This document shows, in pieces, positions 15,182-24,487 of a stretch of 64,000 nucleotides of DNA (position 1 is its first letter; every line of letters begins with the position of its first letter). The notes under the pieces are model-generated. The model made no database searches and was not told where the DNA came from. It saw only the letters and a list, made by a program, of their open reading frames with translations. The position numbers and the translations under genes are program-made. Source of the stretch: an uncultured Oscillospiraceae bacterium (lineage in GTDB: Bacteria > Bacillota > Clostridia > Oscillospirales > Ruminococcaceae); NCBI GenBank assembly GCA_904384225.1, contig CAJFJV010000001.1, positions 62,001 through 126,000 of the forward strand, read 5' to 3'.

Positions 15182-16424
15182 AAAACCTCTCCTCTATTTC
15201 TTTCACCGTTTGTTCTGCGGACGCTTCGTCCTCTCCGTCAAACGCAACGACAAAATCTGCGCACGCGCGGTATACGGGCATCCGCGCTTCGTACAGTGCG
15301 GCAACCTGTTTTGCGTTTTGCGCAAGCGGCCGCCCGTTCCCGCCCGCCAACAAGGGGAGCGGCCGGTCGATCAGGCAGAGCGTGCCGTTTTGCTTTAACC
15401 GGCGCACATTCTCCTCCCGGAGCACGGTTCCGCCGCCGCACGCAAGAACCAAGCCGTTTTCTTTGGAAAGCCTGGCTGCGGCGGCCGCCTCCCGCTGTCT
15501 AAACCATGCCTCGCCTTTTTGCTCAAAAATCGACGGAATATCCATTCCCGTCTCTTTGACAATTTCGTCGTCCAGATCCACAAAACGGCGCCCCATTTTT
15601 GCGGCGGCCGCCTTCCCAAGCGTTGTCTTCCCCGCCGAAGGCATCCCGCACAAAACAAGATTGGCCTTTTCCAAAACAAGCGCGCGGTAGATCTCTTCTA
15701 TGCGCGTATCGCTTATCCTCTTCCCGGTAAACAGCTCCGATGCGTATTTCGCCTGCGCCACAAGCATGCGCAGCCCGCCCATATGCGGAATCCCCCGCTG
15801 TGCCGCCTCTTCCATCAGCCTCGTCCGCAAGGGGTTGTACACCACGTCGAATACGGCGCCAAGCTGCCGAAAGCAGGCCGGATCGATCGGAAGGCCGTCG
15901 TTCTCTGGGTACATGCCGCAAGGCGACGCGTTTACGAGGATCTGGGTATCCGAAAGCGCGGCGGCTTCTTCATAAGTGACCGTACCCGCGCTTTTCCTGC
16001 GGCTTACCACGGTAACTTCTCCCGCGCCGCAGTACTGCATTACCGCTTTCACGGTTTTGCAGGTCCCGCCGCTGCCTAAGATCATCACGCGCTTGTGCGC
16101 CGGATCGACGCCAAGCCGCCGCACCATATATAAAAAGCCGTCAAAATCCGTATTATAGCCGAAAAGCCGTCCGTCCCGGTTCACCACCGTGTTGACCGCG
16201 CCAATCTGTGCCGCCCGGCTGTCTATCTCGTCGCACAGCGGGATGACCGTCTGTTTATAAGGGATCGTCACATTGAGCGCCGCAAACGGCCGCTCGGCAA
16301 ACAGCCGGCGAACCGCATCCTCCGGCATAGGCATCAGCGCATACGCGTACCCGCCCAGCGCTTCATGGATCGGTTTTGAGAAGCTGTGCGAAAGCTGGCC
16401 GCCGATCAGTCCGTATTGCTCCAA
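15162..16424 (-). CDS. aroE/aroK: Fused shikimate dehydrogenase - shikimate kinase
   Basis: A 420-residue bifunctional protein. Residues 1-250 are AroE: LIGGQLSHSFSKPIH (substrate site), NVTIPYKQTV with the catalytic lysine, a Rossmann motif ILGSGGTCKT and MGGLRMLVAQA. Residues 255-420 are AroK: Walker A GMPSAGKTT, DLDDEIVKETGM, RQREAAAAARL and CGGGTVLREENV, then the lid region GNGRPLAQ. One chain therefore reduces 3-dehydroshikimate and phosphorylates the product. The TTG start has AAAGGAGG seven bases upstream. There is no frameshift between the halves. The same two activities are usually separate in Firmicutes. Confidence 0.94.
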   Translation of the reverse strand: MEQYGLIGGQLSHSFSKPIHEALGGYAYALMPMPEDAVRRLFAERPFAALNVTIPYKQTVIPLCDEIDSRAAQIGAVNTVVNRDGRLFGYNTDFDGFLYMVRRLGVDPAHKRVMILGSGGTCKTVKAVMQYCGAGEVTVVSRRKSAGTVTYEEAAALSDTQILVNASPCGMYPENDGLPIDPACFRQLGAVFDVVYNPLRTRLMEEAAQRGIPHMGGLRMLVAQAKYASELFTGKRISDTRIEEIYRALVLEKANLVLCGMPSAGKTTLGKAAAAKMGRRFVDLDDEIVKETGMDIPSIFEQKGEAWFRQREAAAAARLSKENGLVLACGGGTVLREENVRRLKQNGTLCLIDRPLPLLAGGNGRPLAQNAKQVAALYEARMPVYRACADFVVAFDGEDEASAEQTVKEIEERFYETACD

Positions 16425-16475
16425 GATAATGCCTCCTTTGCTTTTAGCCGCGGCGGCGCCGCAAGCTGTCTCCTG

Positions 16476-17600
16476 TTATTTTTTCCCCGGCCCGCCGCGC
16501 CCCGCTGTCCAAAGATAGCCATACCGTTCACAAAACAGGTCGACAAGCGCGATTGCTGTCACAGAATCCACGACCACGCGGGCGCGGTGGATGACGGCCG
16601 GGTCGTGCCGCCCTTTAATCTGCAAAACGGCGTCCTCCCTTTTCACCACGTCCACTGTCTGCTGCTGCTTATAAATAGAAGGCGTCGGCTTGACCGCCGT
16701 CTGAAAGCGGATGGGCATCCCGTTTGTGATCCCGCCGTTTATCCCGCCGTTGCGGTTTGTCCGGGTCTTGACCTGTCCGCCCTCCATATAAAACGGGTCG
16801 TTCGCCTCGCTTCCGTAAAGGGCGGCAAAGCCAAATCCGTCGCCGAACGCCACGCCCTTTACTGCCGGGACGCTGTAAAGCAGGGCGGACACCCGGCTTT
16901 CCACCGAATGGAAAAACGGTTCTCCGATCCCAGCCGGCATGCCGGTCACGGCCGTTTCCAGTATCCCGCCGACACTGTCCCCGGCGGCCGCAGCCTTTTC
17001 CATTTCGGCCGTCATGCGCGCGCCGGCTTCTTCCTCCAGCACGGCAAGATAGGCGGCGTTTAACTGCGCAATCTGCCGCTCCAGCTCATCCCCGCCTTCG
17101 GCAAAGGGCGCATCCTCTATGCCGTGCAGGGATTTGATGTGCGTGCCGACGGCAATGCCGTAGCCCTTTAATATCTGAAGGCAGATCGCGCCGGCCGCCA
17201 CAATCGGCGCTGTCAGGCGGCCGGAAAAATGCCCGCCGCCGCGGTAATCCTGAAACCCAAAATACTTTTCATACGCCGTATAGTCGGCATGGGAAGGCCG
17301 CGCCAATGCCTTAAGCGCTTCATAATCGCCGCTGCGCTGTGACCGGTTTTCAATCAGGAGGCAAAGCGGTGTCCCCGTTGTATATCCGTCGAAAAAGCCG
17401 CTGACAAAGCGGATTTCGTCGTCCTCATGCCGCTTCGTTGAAATATTCCCCTTTGGGCGGCGCTTGTCCATCTGTCCCGCTATAAAGGGCAGGTCGAGCT
17501 TTATACCCGGCGCAAGCCCTTCTATCACTGCCCCGATGGCGGCGGAATGCGACTCTCCAAACAGTGTAACAGACAAAGCGTTTCCGATTGTGCTTTTCAT
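16476..17600 (-). CDS. aroC: Chorismate synthase
   Basis: A 374-residue FMN-dependent enzyme that converts EPSP to chorismate, the last common step. It begins with the signature GNALSVTLFGESHSAAIGAVIEG and shows MDKRRP, SGFFDGYTTGTPL, ARPSHADYTAYEKYFGFQDYRGGGHFSGR, and GGINGGITNGMPIRFQTAVKPTPSI. The length is typical. Its ATG overlaps the aroB stop by four bases, and a gap of about 50 bases separates it from aroE/K. Confidence 0.97.
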   Translation of the reverse strand: MKSTIGNALSVTLFGESHSAAIGAVIEGLAPGIKLDLPFIAGQMDKRRPKGNISTKRHEDDEIRFVSGFFDGYTTGTPLCLLIENRSQRSGDYEALKALARPSHADYTAYEKYFGFQDYRGGGHFSGRLTAPIVAAGAICLQILKGYGIAVGTHIKSLHGIEDAPFAEGGDELERQIAQLNAAYLAVLEEEAGARMTAEMEKAAAAGDSVGGILETAVTGMPAGIGEPFFHSVESRVSALLYSVPAVKGVAFGDGFGFAALYGSEANDPFYMEGGQVKTRTNRNGGINGGITNGMPIRFQTAVKPTPSIYKQQQTVDVVKREDAVLQIKGRHDPAVIHRARVVVDSVTAIALVDLFCERYGYLWTAGRGGPGKK

Positions 17601-18613
17601 TTTCCCTGTCCTTTCAAAAGCGTAAGAAGCGACGCCGTTTCCACCTCGCAGATCCGCGCTTTCCCCGGGCAGTCTACCCGGATAGTGGAAATAAACGCCC
17701 CGTGCGTCTTTTTGTCCCGTGTAATCGCCTCGTATACTGCGTCCGCGTCATACGGCATATCCGGATTGACGCCGATCTTTTGCAGCACCGCGCGGACCCG
17801 CCGCCGCAGCCCTTCGTCCCCGATCATCGGCAGCATGCCGACTGCAACCGCTTCGCCGTGCAGCAGGCCGGACAGACCGTATACGCTTTCCACACCGTGC
17901 CCGATGGTGTGGCCGAAATTCAATATCTTGCGCAGGCCGGCCTCTTTCTCGTCCTGTTCTACTACCCGTTTTTTCACACAGAGGGAGCGATAGATGATCT
18001 CGTCAAGCCGGCTGTAAACGTCGTCTGTTTCCTCAAACAGGGAAAACAGCCCCGCATCCCCGATAAGCCCTGCTTTCACCGCTTCTACCAGCCCGTTGTT
18101 CAAGTGGCGGCGCGGCAAGGTGGAAAGCACCTCCGGATCCGCCACAACCAGCTCCGGCTGATAAAACGTCCCGATGCTGTTTTTTACGCCGTCCAGATTG
18201 ATAGCGGTTTTGCCGCCGATGCTGGAATCAATCTGGGAAAGGCTGGTCGTCGGCATGTTGATGAAGCGGATCCCGCGCATATAGCAGGAGGCCGCAAAAC
18301 CGCCCAAATCCCCGATAACGCCGCCGCCCACTGCAATCAGCAAGTCGCGCCGCCCGAATTTGCACGACAAAAGCTTCCGGCACACATCTTCAAACACAGG
18401 GAAGCTTTTTGCGCCCTCTCCTTTCCCGACCGTCATAACCTCCGCACCGGCGCACTGTTCATAGACAGTCTTGACATGGCGTACCGGCACGCCGTCGTCG
18501 GTCAGGATCAATATTTTCCCATTTAAATCAGTAAAGCGAGAAAGGCCCGAAAAATCGCCTCTGCCCAGAAAAACAGAATATCCTTTCGGGTTTAAATCGA
18601 TTGAAAGCTGCAT
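17597..18613 (-). CDS. aroB: 3-dehydroquinate synthase
   Basis: A 338-residue NAD- and zinc-dependent enzyme that cyclises DAHP to 3-dehydroquinate. The NAD-binding and active-site motifs are GGGVIGDLGGFAASCYMRGI, PTTSLSQIDSSIGGKTAINL, VKNSIGTFYQP and the metal-binding LNFGHTIGHGVE. The length is slightly short for the family but all motifs are present. It lies between pheA (42-base gap) and aroC (overlap). Confidence 0.95.
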   Translation of the reverse strand: MQLSIDLNPKGYSVFLGRGDFSGLSRFTDLNGKILILTDDGVPVRHVKTVYEQCAGAEVMTVGKGEGAKSFPVFEDVCRKLLSCKFGRRDLLIAVGGGVIGDLGGFAASCYMRGIRFINMPTTSLSQIDSSIGGKTAINLDGVKNSIGTFYQPELVVADPEVLSTLPRRHLNNGLVEAVKAGLIGDAGLFSLFEETDDVYSRLDEIIYRSLCVKKRVVEQDEKEAGLRKILNFGHTIGHGVESVYGLSGLLHGEAVAVGMLPMIGDEGLRRRVRAVLQKIGVNPDMPYDADAVYEAITRDKKTHGAFISTIRVDCPGKARICEVETASLLTLLKGQGK

Positions 18614-18655
18614 GCTGTAAAACCTCCTACGAAACCGCCGCCGGCCGGCCCGGCC

Positions 18656-19723
18656 TCATTTGATATACGCACCGAGTATTTTAAGCCTTGTACAAAGCGG
18701 TTCGATCTGCCGGATCATGGCCTTGGCCTCCTCTGAGGCGGCGTCCCCCACAATCTCAACGTAAAAATAGTACTGCCACGGCAGGTCGCGCATCGACTTG
18801 GATCGGATACACTCCATATTAAAGCCGTTTTGTGCGATGACCTGCATTACGGCCGCAAGCTGCCCCGCATCGTGCCGCAGGGTAAACAGCAGGGAAAAGC
18901 GGTTCCCGGAACGGCCCGGCTCCCGTGAAATCACAATAAACCGCGTCGTATTTTCCTTGCTGGTATTGATATTTTCCTTTAAAACCTGCAAACCGTAAAG
19001 CTCCGCCGTCTCCTTGGATGCAATCGCCGCCTTTGTCCGGTCCTTGGACTTTGCGACGTATTCCGCCGCAACTGCCGTGTTCAGGTATGGGATCTGTTCA
19101 AAGCGGTACGGCTCCAAAAACGCCCGGCACTGGCTCAAGGCCTGCGGGTGCGAATACACCTGGCGGATCTCCGAAAGCGAGGCACCCGGCACAGCCAGAA
19201 GATAATGCCGGATCGGCAGGTCGTAGATTTCACGGATATAGATCCCGTGGCGGTACAAAAGATCCAAAACCTCTCCGACTTCCCCGGTATAGGAGTTTTC
19301 AAACGGCACCACGCCGCATGCAGCGTCCCCGTTTTCCACAGCGGCGAACACGTCTTCCCACGTCTCATAGGAGCGCGCCGTTTGGTGTGGGAACAGCTTC
19401 TTGAGCGCAATAAAGGCATAGGCGCCTTCCGCCCCCTGATAGGCCACCGTCCCGGCGGAGACCAAGCTCCTCTGGTACTGTTTGGAAACCCGCATAACGT
19501 CCCGCAGGAAGTCCGCATAATAGGGCCGGTACGCCTCTTTTTCAATCCGCGACAAATTCCGTTCTATGACCGCATCTTCACGCGCCGCGTCAAAGATAGG
19601 AAGGCCGTTTTCAAGCTTATAGGCAATCACTTCCTCCACTGCGCGCATCCGCTCCTCAAACAGCGGCGCAATCCGCGCGTCAATATCGTTGATTTTCATC
19701 CTTGCCTGTGAAAGCTTGTCCAA
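18656..19723 (-). CDS. pheA: Bifunctional chorismate mutase / prephenate dehydratase (P-protein)
   Basis: A 355-residue enzyme making phenylpyruvate from chorismate. Residues 1-85 are an AroQ-type chorismate mutase (INDIDARIAPLFEERM), residues 90-270 the dehydratase with YQGAEGAYAFIAL, GVVPFENSYTGEVGEVLDLL and the catalytic NTTRFIVI, and residues 275-355 an ACT domain (SLLFTLRHDAGQLAAVMQ) for feedback by phenylalanine. The TTG start lies behind GGGAGGGG. As first gene it heads the aromatic operon, and the promoter at 19769-19797 lies 45 bases upstream. I see no T-box or attenuator in the leader. Confidence 0.96.
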   Translation of the reverse strand: MDKLSQARMKINDIDARIAPLFEERMRAVEEVIAYKLENGLPIFDAAREDAVIERNLSRIEKEAYRPYYADFLRDVMRVSKQYQRSLVSAGTVAYQGAEGAYAFIALKKLFPHQTARSYETWEDVFAAVENGDAACGVVPFENSYTGEVGEVLDLLYRHGIYIREIYDLPIRHYLLAVPGASLSEIRQVYSHPQALSQCRAFLEPYRFEQIPYLNTAVAAEYVAKSKDRTKAAIASKETAELYGLQVLKENINTSKENTTRFIVISREPGRSGNRFSLLFTLRHDAGQLAAVMQVIAQNGFNMECIRSKSMRDLPWQYYFYVEIVGDAASEEAKAMIRQIEPLCTRLKILGAYIK

Positions 19724-19768
19724 CCCGTTCCCCTCCCGAAACAGTTTATCTTTCCTAATTAGTTTTTT

Positions 19769-19797
19769 ATTATACCATGCTTCACTCTATTATACAA
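19769..19797 (-). promoter_or_regulatory. Promoter of the aromatic amino acid operon
   Basis: Minus strand: TTGTAT, 17 bases, TATAAT with an extended TGG before the -10. A second TATAAT lies 20 bases upstream (19789-19794) with a weaker -35, so there may be tandem starts. Confidence 0.6.
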
Positions 19798-19859
19798 GTA
19801 AAAATCAGAATTTTACACAGTAAAGCAAAAAAGCACCCTTTATCTCTGCTCCGTCGAAT

Positions 19860-19899
19860 AAAAAACGCCGGCGGAGCCGCTTCATACAGCCCTGCCGGC
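19860..19899 (-). terminator. Terminator of the MATE gene
   Basis: Two GCCGGC segments pair across an interrupted stem (inner GCT/AGC), followed on the minus strand by TTTTTT. The stem has internal loops, so efficiency is uncertain. Confidence 0.6.
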
Positions 19900-19922
19900 A
19901 GGCGGTCCTGTGCCGGTCCGCC

Positions 19923-21278
19923 CTATATTTCTGCCCGGCCCTTTTGTATCCGTCTTTCAAACAGCCGGAACAAAAAGACCAGCACTACGCCTTTTAAAAC
20001 GCTGGACAAGGTGATGCTCCACCAGATGCCGTTTAGACCAAGCGCAGTATTGGAAAGCCACATCGCCGCAGGAATCCGCGCCGCCGTAAGCACCACGCCG
20101 ACTACGCTTGGCGGCAGCGTTTTGCCGAATCCGGAAAACGCGCCCGATGCAATGCCCTCCAAGCACATAAACAGCTGGGAAACCCCCAAAATCATCAAAT
20201 AGTCGATCCCCATCGGCAGGATCGAGGCTTCAGGGATAAATATCCGGAAAAGCGGCGCCGGAAAAACGATCAGCACCGCAGAGCATAAAGCACCCCAGAT
20301 ACTCAAGATCAATAAGGAGGTATGGTATCCCTTTTTGGCGCGGTACAGGTTTCCCGCGCCGTGGTTCTGGGCTACAAACGAGCTGAGCGCCGCCGAAAAG
20401 CCGTCGCAGGTCATCCATGAAATGGATTCGATCTGGCTTCCCACGCGCTGTACGGCAACCGCAGCATCTCCAAATACTGCCACCATCCGGGCAATCACCA
20501 TGGAAACGCCGGCAAAAATCATTTGCTGCACGGCAGAAGGGCCGCCGATTTTTACAATATCCCGCATGCACGCCCAATCCACACGTGAAAAAATCCGCAC
20601 AGGCTTTAGCAGCGGGCTTTTCACCGCATGTACAAGAAAAAGCAGCGTGACAACCGCCTGCGCCGCAACCGTCGCGATCGCAGCGCCCGCAACGCCCATC
20701 GCGGGAATCGGGCCCAGACCAAAGATCAGCAGCGGATCCAGCACAATATTGGCGGCGAGCCCTACCGCCGTTGCAAAGAAAGGCGTTTGGCTGTTGCCGC
20801 TGGCCGTTATGAGCCCAGTGAAAATCTGATTCACAAAAGAGGTGATCATCCCTGCGCCCACAATGCGCAGATAGACCTCCGCCGCCTGCACGGTCGCCTG
20901 CTCATTGAACCGGTAAAAGCCAATCAGCGGAGAAGCAAATCCCACCAAAACCACCGTATAGATCAGCGCAAAAAATACGCCGAACTGCAGTGCGTTCTGC
21001 GCATAGCGCGAAGCCCGCTCTTTTTCCCCTGCGCCGAGCATCCTGCCTGCCATAACCTGCCCGCCAATGCGGGCAATCGCGGTAAAGCCGCTTGCAAGCC
21101 ACATAAACATGCCTGCCGAGCCGACCGCCGCAACCTCCGGCGCACCAAGACGGCCGATCCAGATCATATCCGTCAGGTTATATGCCATTTGGATGAAAGA
21201 GGTCGCCATAATCGGCATCGCCAGCTTTATCAGCGCTTTCGGGATGTTGCCCGAAAGCAGGTCAATCTGTCGTTTCAT
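19923..21278 (-). CDS. MATE family efflux transporter
   Basis: A 451-residue inner-membrane protein with about 12 hydrophobic helices arranged as two similar halves. It starts MKRQIDLLSGNIPKALIKLAMPIMATSFIQMAYNLTDMIWIGRLG, typical of the DinF/NorM-like multidrug and toxin extrusion family, which export cationic or organic compounds in exchange for Na+ or H+. The second half opens with KIGGPSAVQQMIFAGVSM. The substrate cannot be read from sequence. It has its own promoter (21312-21340) and ends in TAG before a terminator. Confidence 0.9.
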   Translation of the reverse strand: MKRQIDLLSGNIPKALIKLAMPIMATSFIQMAYNLTDMIWIGRLGAPEVAAVGSAGMFMWLASGFTAIARIGGQVMAGRMLGAGEKERASRYAQNALQFGVFFALIYTVVLVGFASPLIGFYRFNEQATVQAAEVYLRIVGAGMITSFVNQIFTGLITASGNSQTPFFATAVGLAANIVLDPLLIFGLGPIPAMGVAGAAIATVAAQAVVTLLFLVHAVKSPLLKPVRIFSRVDWACMRDIVKIGGPSAVQQMIFAGVSMVIARMVAVFGDAAVAVQRVGSQIESISWMTCDGFSAALSSFVAQNHGAGNLYRAKKGYHTSLLILSIWGALCSAVLIVFPAPLFRIFIPEASILPMGIDYLMILGVSQLFMCLEGIASGAFSGFGKTLPPSVVGVVLTAARIPAAMWLSNTALGLNGIWWSITLSSVLKGVVLVFLFRLFERRIQKGRAEI

Positions 21279-21311
21279 TTTTCTCCCGCCTGTATTCCAT
21301 ATTTCCCTGTC

Positions 21312-21340
21312 ATTATACTAAAAAATACAGAATACCGCAA
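21312..21340 (-). promoter_or_regulatory. Promoter of the MATE gene
   Basis: Minus strand: TTGCGG, 17 bases, TATAAT, about 35 bases before the ATG. Confidence 0.65.
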
Positions 21341-21368
21341 CAGCATGCCAAGCGGCCCATTGGCGTGC

Positions 21369-21402
21369 AAAAAGGCTGGAAACCTTTCCTGTTTCCAGCC
21401 TT
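21369..21402 (-). terminator. Terminator of htpG
   Basis: AAGGCTGGAAAC and GTTTCCAGCCTT form a 12-bp stem with a seven-base loop; the minus strand continues TTTTT. It is just after the htpG stop. Confidence 0.85.
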
Positions 21403-21416
21403 AACGGTTTTGGTTT

Positions 21417-23300
21417 TTATTCCGCCATCAGCGTGCAAATCCGATTGGAGAAAGCCACCGGATCTTCTACCGGGATTCCCTCAATCAAAAGCGCCTGATC
21501 ATACAAAAGCGCGGCGTACTCTTTCAGCGTATCCTTGTCCTCTGCAAACAGCTTGGTAAGCTTTTGGAATACCGGATGGGCGGCGTTTAGTTCCAGCACG
21601 CGCTGCGCCTGTACTTTGTCCCCGGAAGGCATCGCGTTGAGCACCTTCTCCATCTCAAGCGAAATCGCGCCTTCGGAAGAAAGGCACACCGGATGCGACT
21701 TCAAACGGTTGGAAAGGATAACCGCTTTTACCTTCCCGTCCAGCGCCTCCGTCAGGAAGTTGAGCAAATCCTTATTGTCCGCCGCCTGTTTTTCCGCATC
21801 CTTCTTTTCCTCCTCGCTGCGCAGATCCAAATCGTCCGCAGAAACGTTCTGGAACGGCTTTTCATCATACTGCATCAGCATCTTAAGGGCAAACTCGTCC
21901 ACGTTGTCGGTCAGGTATAAAATCTCATATCCCTTGTCGCGGACAGCCTCTGCCTGCGGCAGAAGCGCAATGCGTGCGGCCGACTCGCCGCAGGCGTAAT
22001 AGATGGCCTTCTGATCCTCTTTCATGCGGGAGACGTATTCCGCAAGCGTCGTCGGATGCTCCCCGTTCGAAGAGGCAAACAATACAAGATCCTTCAGCGT
22101 ATCCTTGTGCGCGCCGTAATCCGCATATATGCCGTATTTTAGCTGCAAGCCAAAATTCTTAAAGAACGCTTCGTATTTTTCCCTGTCGTTTGCCAGCATG
22201 TTTTCCAATTCCGTCTTGATCTTTTTCTCAAGGCGGCCGGCGATCAGTTTTAACTGGCGGTCATGCTGCAGCATCTCACGCGAAATGTTCAGCGAAAGAT
22301 CCTGCGAATCGACAAGCCCGCGGACAAAGCTGAAATAGTCCGGAAGAAGGTCTGCGCACTTCTCCATGATCAGCACGCCGCTTGCATAAAGCTGCAGCCC
22401 TTTTTCATAGTCGCGGGTATAAAAATCAAGCGGCGCTTTCGACGGGATAAACAGCAGCGCATCGAACGTAGCGCTTCCCTCCGTACGCATATGGATCACT
22501 TTCGCCGGATCCTGCCAGTCGAAAAACTTCTCTTTATAAAATGCGTTGAGCTCTTCGTCCGTCACTTCGCTTTTCGACTTTTTCCAGATCGGGACCATCG
22601 TGTTGAGCGTCTCTATTTCGCGGTATGTCTCATAGTCGTTTTCGCTGCCCTCCTTCAGGCGGTGCTTTTCCACCTCCATCCGGATCGGATAGCGGATATA
22701 ATCCGAATACTTTTTGACAAGGCTGCGCAGGCGGTATTCGTCTAAAAATTCGCTGTACTTTTCGTCTTCTGTATCTTCTTTTATATGCAGTGTGATCACG
22801 GTGCCGTGCGTCTCTTTTTCGCACGGCTCGACCGTATAGCCCTCCGCGCCTTTCGAATGCCAGCGCCACGCCTCGTCGCTGCCCCAAGCGCGGCTTTCAA
22901 CCGTCACATCGTCGCTCACCATGAACGCAGAATAAAAGCCTACGCCGAACTGGCCGATAATGTCGATTTCGTCCTCTTTTTCCTGCTCCTTTTTAAAATG
23001 CAGCGATCCGCTTTTTGCGATGATGCCTAAGTTGTTTTCCAGCTCGTCTTTTGTCATGCCGCATCCGTTGTCCGAAATGGTAAGCGTGCGTTTTTCCTTG
23101 TCGGGGGAAAGCTCAATCGTAAAATCGCTGCGGTTTAAGCCGGTATCCCCATCCTTTAACGTGCGGTAGTAAAGCTTGTCTATTGCGTCGGAAGCGTTGG
23201 AGATCAGCTCGCGCAGGAATATTTCCCGATGTGTATAAATCGAATTGATCATTAAATCCAGAATCCGCTTGGATTCTGCTTTAAACTGTTTCATCGCCAT
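21417..23300 (-). CDS. htpG: Molecular chaperone HtpG (Hsp90)
   Basis: A 627-residue cytosolic chaperone. The N-terminal GHKL ATPase domain has [35 protein letters not shown], and [15 protein letters not shown]; the middle domain has [35 protein letters not shown]; and the C-terminal domain ends without the eukaryotic MEEVD tail, as expected for bacteria. The length is normal. A GAGG lies nine bases before the ATG at 23300. A CIRCE operator sits in the leader (23329-23355), so HrcA repression relieved by heat is the likely control; htpG is not a CIRCE gene in Bacillus subtilis. Confidence 0.97.
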   Translation of the reverse strand: MAMKQFKAESKRILDLMINSIYTHREIFLRELISNASDAIDKLYYRTLKDGDTGLNRSDFTIELSPDKEKRTLTISDNGCGMTKDELENNLGIIAKSGSLHFKKEQEKEDEIDIIGQFGVGFYSAFMVSDDVTVESRAWGSDEAWRWHSKGAEGYTVEPCEKETHGTVITLHIKEDTEDEKYSEFLDEYRLRSLVKKYSDYIRYPIRMEVEKHRLKEGSENDYETYREIETLNTMVPIWKKSKSEVTDEELNAFYKEKFFDWQDPAKVIHMRTEGSATFDALLFIPSKAPLDFYTRDYEKGLQLYASGVLIMEKCADLLPDYFSFVRGLVDSQDLSLNISREMLQHDRQLKLIAGRLEKKIKTELENMLANDREKYEAFFKNFGLQLKYGIYADYGAHKDTLKDLVLFASSNGEHPTTLAEYVSRMKEDQKAIYYACGESAARIALLPQAEAVRDKGYEILYLTDNVDEFALKMLMQYDEKPFQNVSADDLDLRSEEEKKDAEKQAADNKDLLNFLTEALDGKVKAVILSNRLKSHPVCLSSEGAISLEMEKVLNAMPSGDKVQAQRVLELNAAHPVFQKLTKLFAEDKDTLKEYAALLYDQALLIEGIPVEDPVAFSNRICTLMAE

Positions 23301-23328
23301 GCTGTAAGACCTCTTTTATGCATATATT

Positions 23329-23355
23329 TTAGCACTCCTCGTGCTTAAGTGCTAA
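23329..23355. promoter_or_regulatory. CIRCE element (HrcA operator) upstream of htpG
   Basis: TTAGCACTC-N9-AAGTGCTAA differs from the CIRCE consensus TTAGCACTC-N9-GAGTGCTAA at one base. The flanks extend the symmetry (TATTTTAGCACT / AGTGCTAAAATA). It lies about 30 bases before the htpG start codon, in the leader. Confidence 0.92.
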
Positions 23356-23495
23356 AATATATTGTAATACAGAACTGCGCCGAATTCATTATGAAATTGT
23401 AAACAAAATCGCCGGACACTTGAAACAGCGCAGAATCTGTATCATATAAACGGGCACGCAGTATTCCGGCACACCTGTTTGCTGCTTTCCCCCTC

Positions 23496-24046
23496 CTATC
23501 CGTCTGTCCTATCGCGCACCAGCTTATCCAGATACTCTATTGTAAAATACATATCGTCGGGAAGTTCAAACCAGCGTGCTTCCATTTCTCCTGTTCTCCC
23601 GAAACGCGTCAAAGACTCCTTCTCCGTATAGGGAAGAAAAATTACGCATTTCCCGTCCTTCATAATCTCCAAAAGTATACGCAGCTCATACAGATGGCCT
23701 TCCGGCAGTCCTGTCAACGAAACCTCGACAATCGCCGCTTTTTCAGGTAAGCTCCCCAGATATGGAGCGTTTTCAATCGGATAGAGCTTTACTGGCGCAT
23801 AAAACAAAAAACGCGTCCATTCCCGTCCCGCTCGTTCACTGGTTATGACTGTATTGCGCCGCGCCCGATAATCGTAAGATCCAGCCATTGCATCGCTGCA
23901 ATAGACCCGAATCATCTCATCTGTTGTGTCGCAGAAAGCCCTGCAAAAGAAGCAAGGGTATGCATTCTGCGAAAAGCAAAAACGCCCGCTGACAAAACAA
24001 ATATGACGGAAAGTACAGCGCATACTTGTTTTCCTGTTTTTTTCAT
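23496..24046 (-). pseudogene. Uncharacterised exported or membrane-anchored protein, frameshifted
   Basis: From the ATG at 24046 the frame gives MKKTGKQVCAVLSVIFVLSAGVFAFRR, a good signal/anchor segment, and continues to LSAT before a TGA. A one-base shift at ACACAACA (about 23921-23932) joins it to the open frame TDEMIRVYCSDAMAG, which runs to TGA at 23496. The ORF track instead bridges the region with a cysteine- and phenylalanine-rich stretch that looks like an out-of-frame artefact. The intact protein would be about 180 residues with one membrane segment and a beta-rich outer domain containing FLFYAPVKLYPI. I recognise no family. The gap 23356-23495 shows no other gene. Confidence 0.6.
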
Positions 24047-24052
24047 CAAGCA

Positions 24053-24370
24053 TCACCACCCAAAATAATAAGAAAATGCAGTCGTATCAGTATGCACTGG
24101 CATAGAGTTAAATGTTTTATCAATCAAATATGTAGAATGCGCATCAGAAAATATTATTGTATTTTCAATTTCAATATACTGATACCCAAATATAGTGACT
24201 GCATGTCCAATATACATCAAACCTACTAATTCGCGGCTGGCCATCGTCAACGGAATATTTTTATCTATTATAGATTTCATCTTATTCCACGACCAGTTAT
24301 CGGAATATATTTTCCCATATACTGTTGATATATATCCTTTGTCGGTAAGATAGTTTCTATATCCATACCG
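24053..24370 (-). pseudogene. C39-like cysteine peptidase remnant (C-terminal half)
   Basis: The minus-strand frame that is open from 24370 reads YGYRNYLTDKGYISTVYGKI, then NWSWNKMKSIIDKNIPLTM and GHAVTIFGYQY followed by a FSDAHS element. This is the C-terminal half of a C39/papain-like peptidase fold, with the catalytic histidine in GHAV and a nearby aspartate. The half with the catalytic cysteine is missing: the frame is closed by TGA at 24371-24373, and the sequence soon meets the terminator of the ABC-F gene. The DNA is much more AT-rich than its neighbours. A 5'-truncated remnant of an acquired gene is the likeliest reading. Confidence 0.6.
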
Positions 24371-24436
24371 TCACATATAATACGTTTGAAAGGCTCAAAA
24401 CGCGTCAGCCCAATTTGTAATATTTCTATGAACAAA

Positions 24437-24467
24437 GGGGCGGGCTGCACGTCATGCAGCCCGCCCC
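24437..24467 (-). terminator. GC-rich hairpin after the ABC-F gene
   Basis: GGGGCGGGCTGCA and TGCAGCCCGCCCC form a 13-bp perfect stem with a five-base loop. The minus strand continues TTTGTTC, a weak T-tract. Confidence 0.75.
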
Positions 24468-24487
24468 TCGAAGCGCCTACTCTTCTA

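Noticed and set aside
19724-19860. T-box or attenuator in front of pheA
   Set aside because: The leader from the promoter to pheA is only about 45 bases and shows no T-box sequence or terminator.
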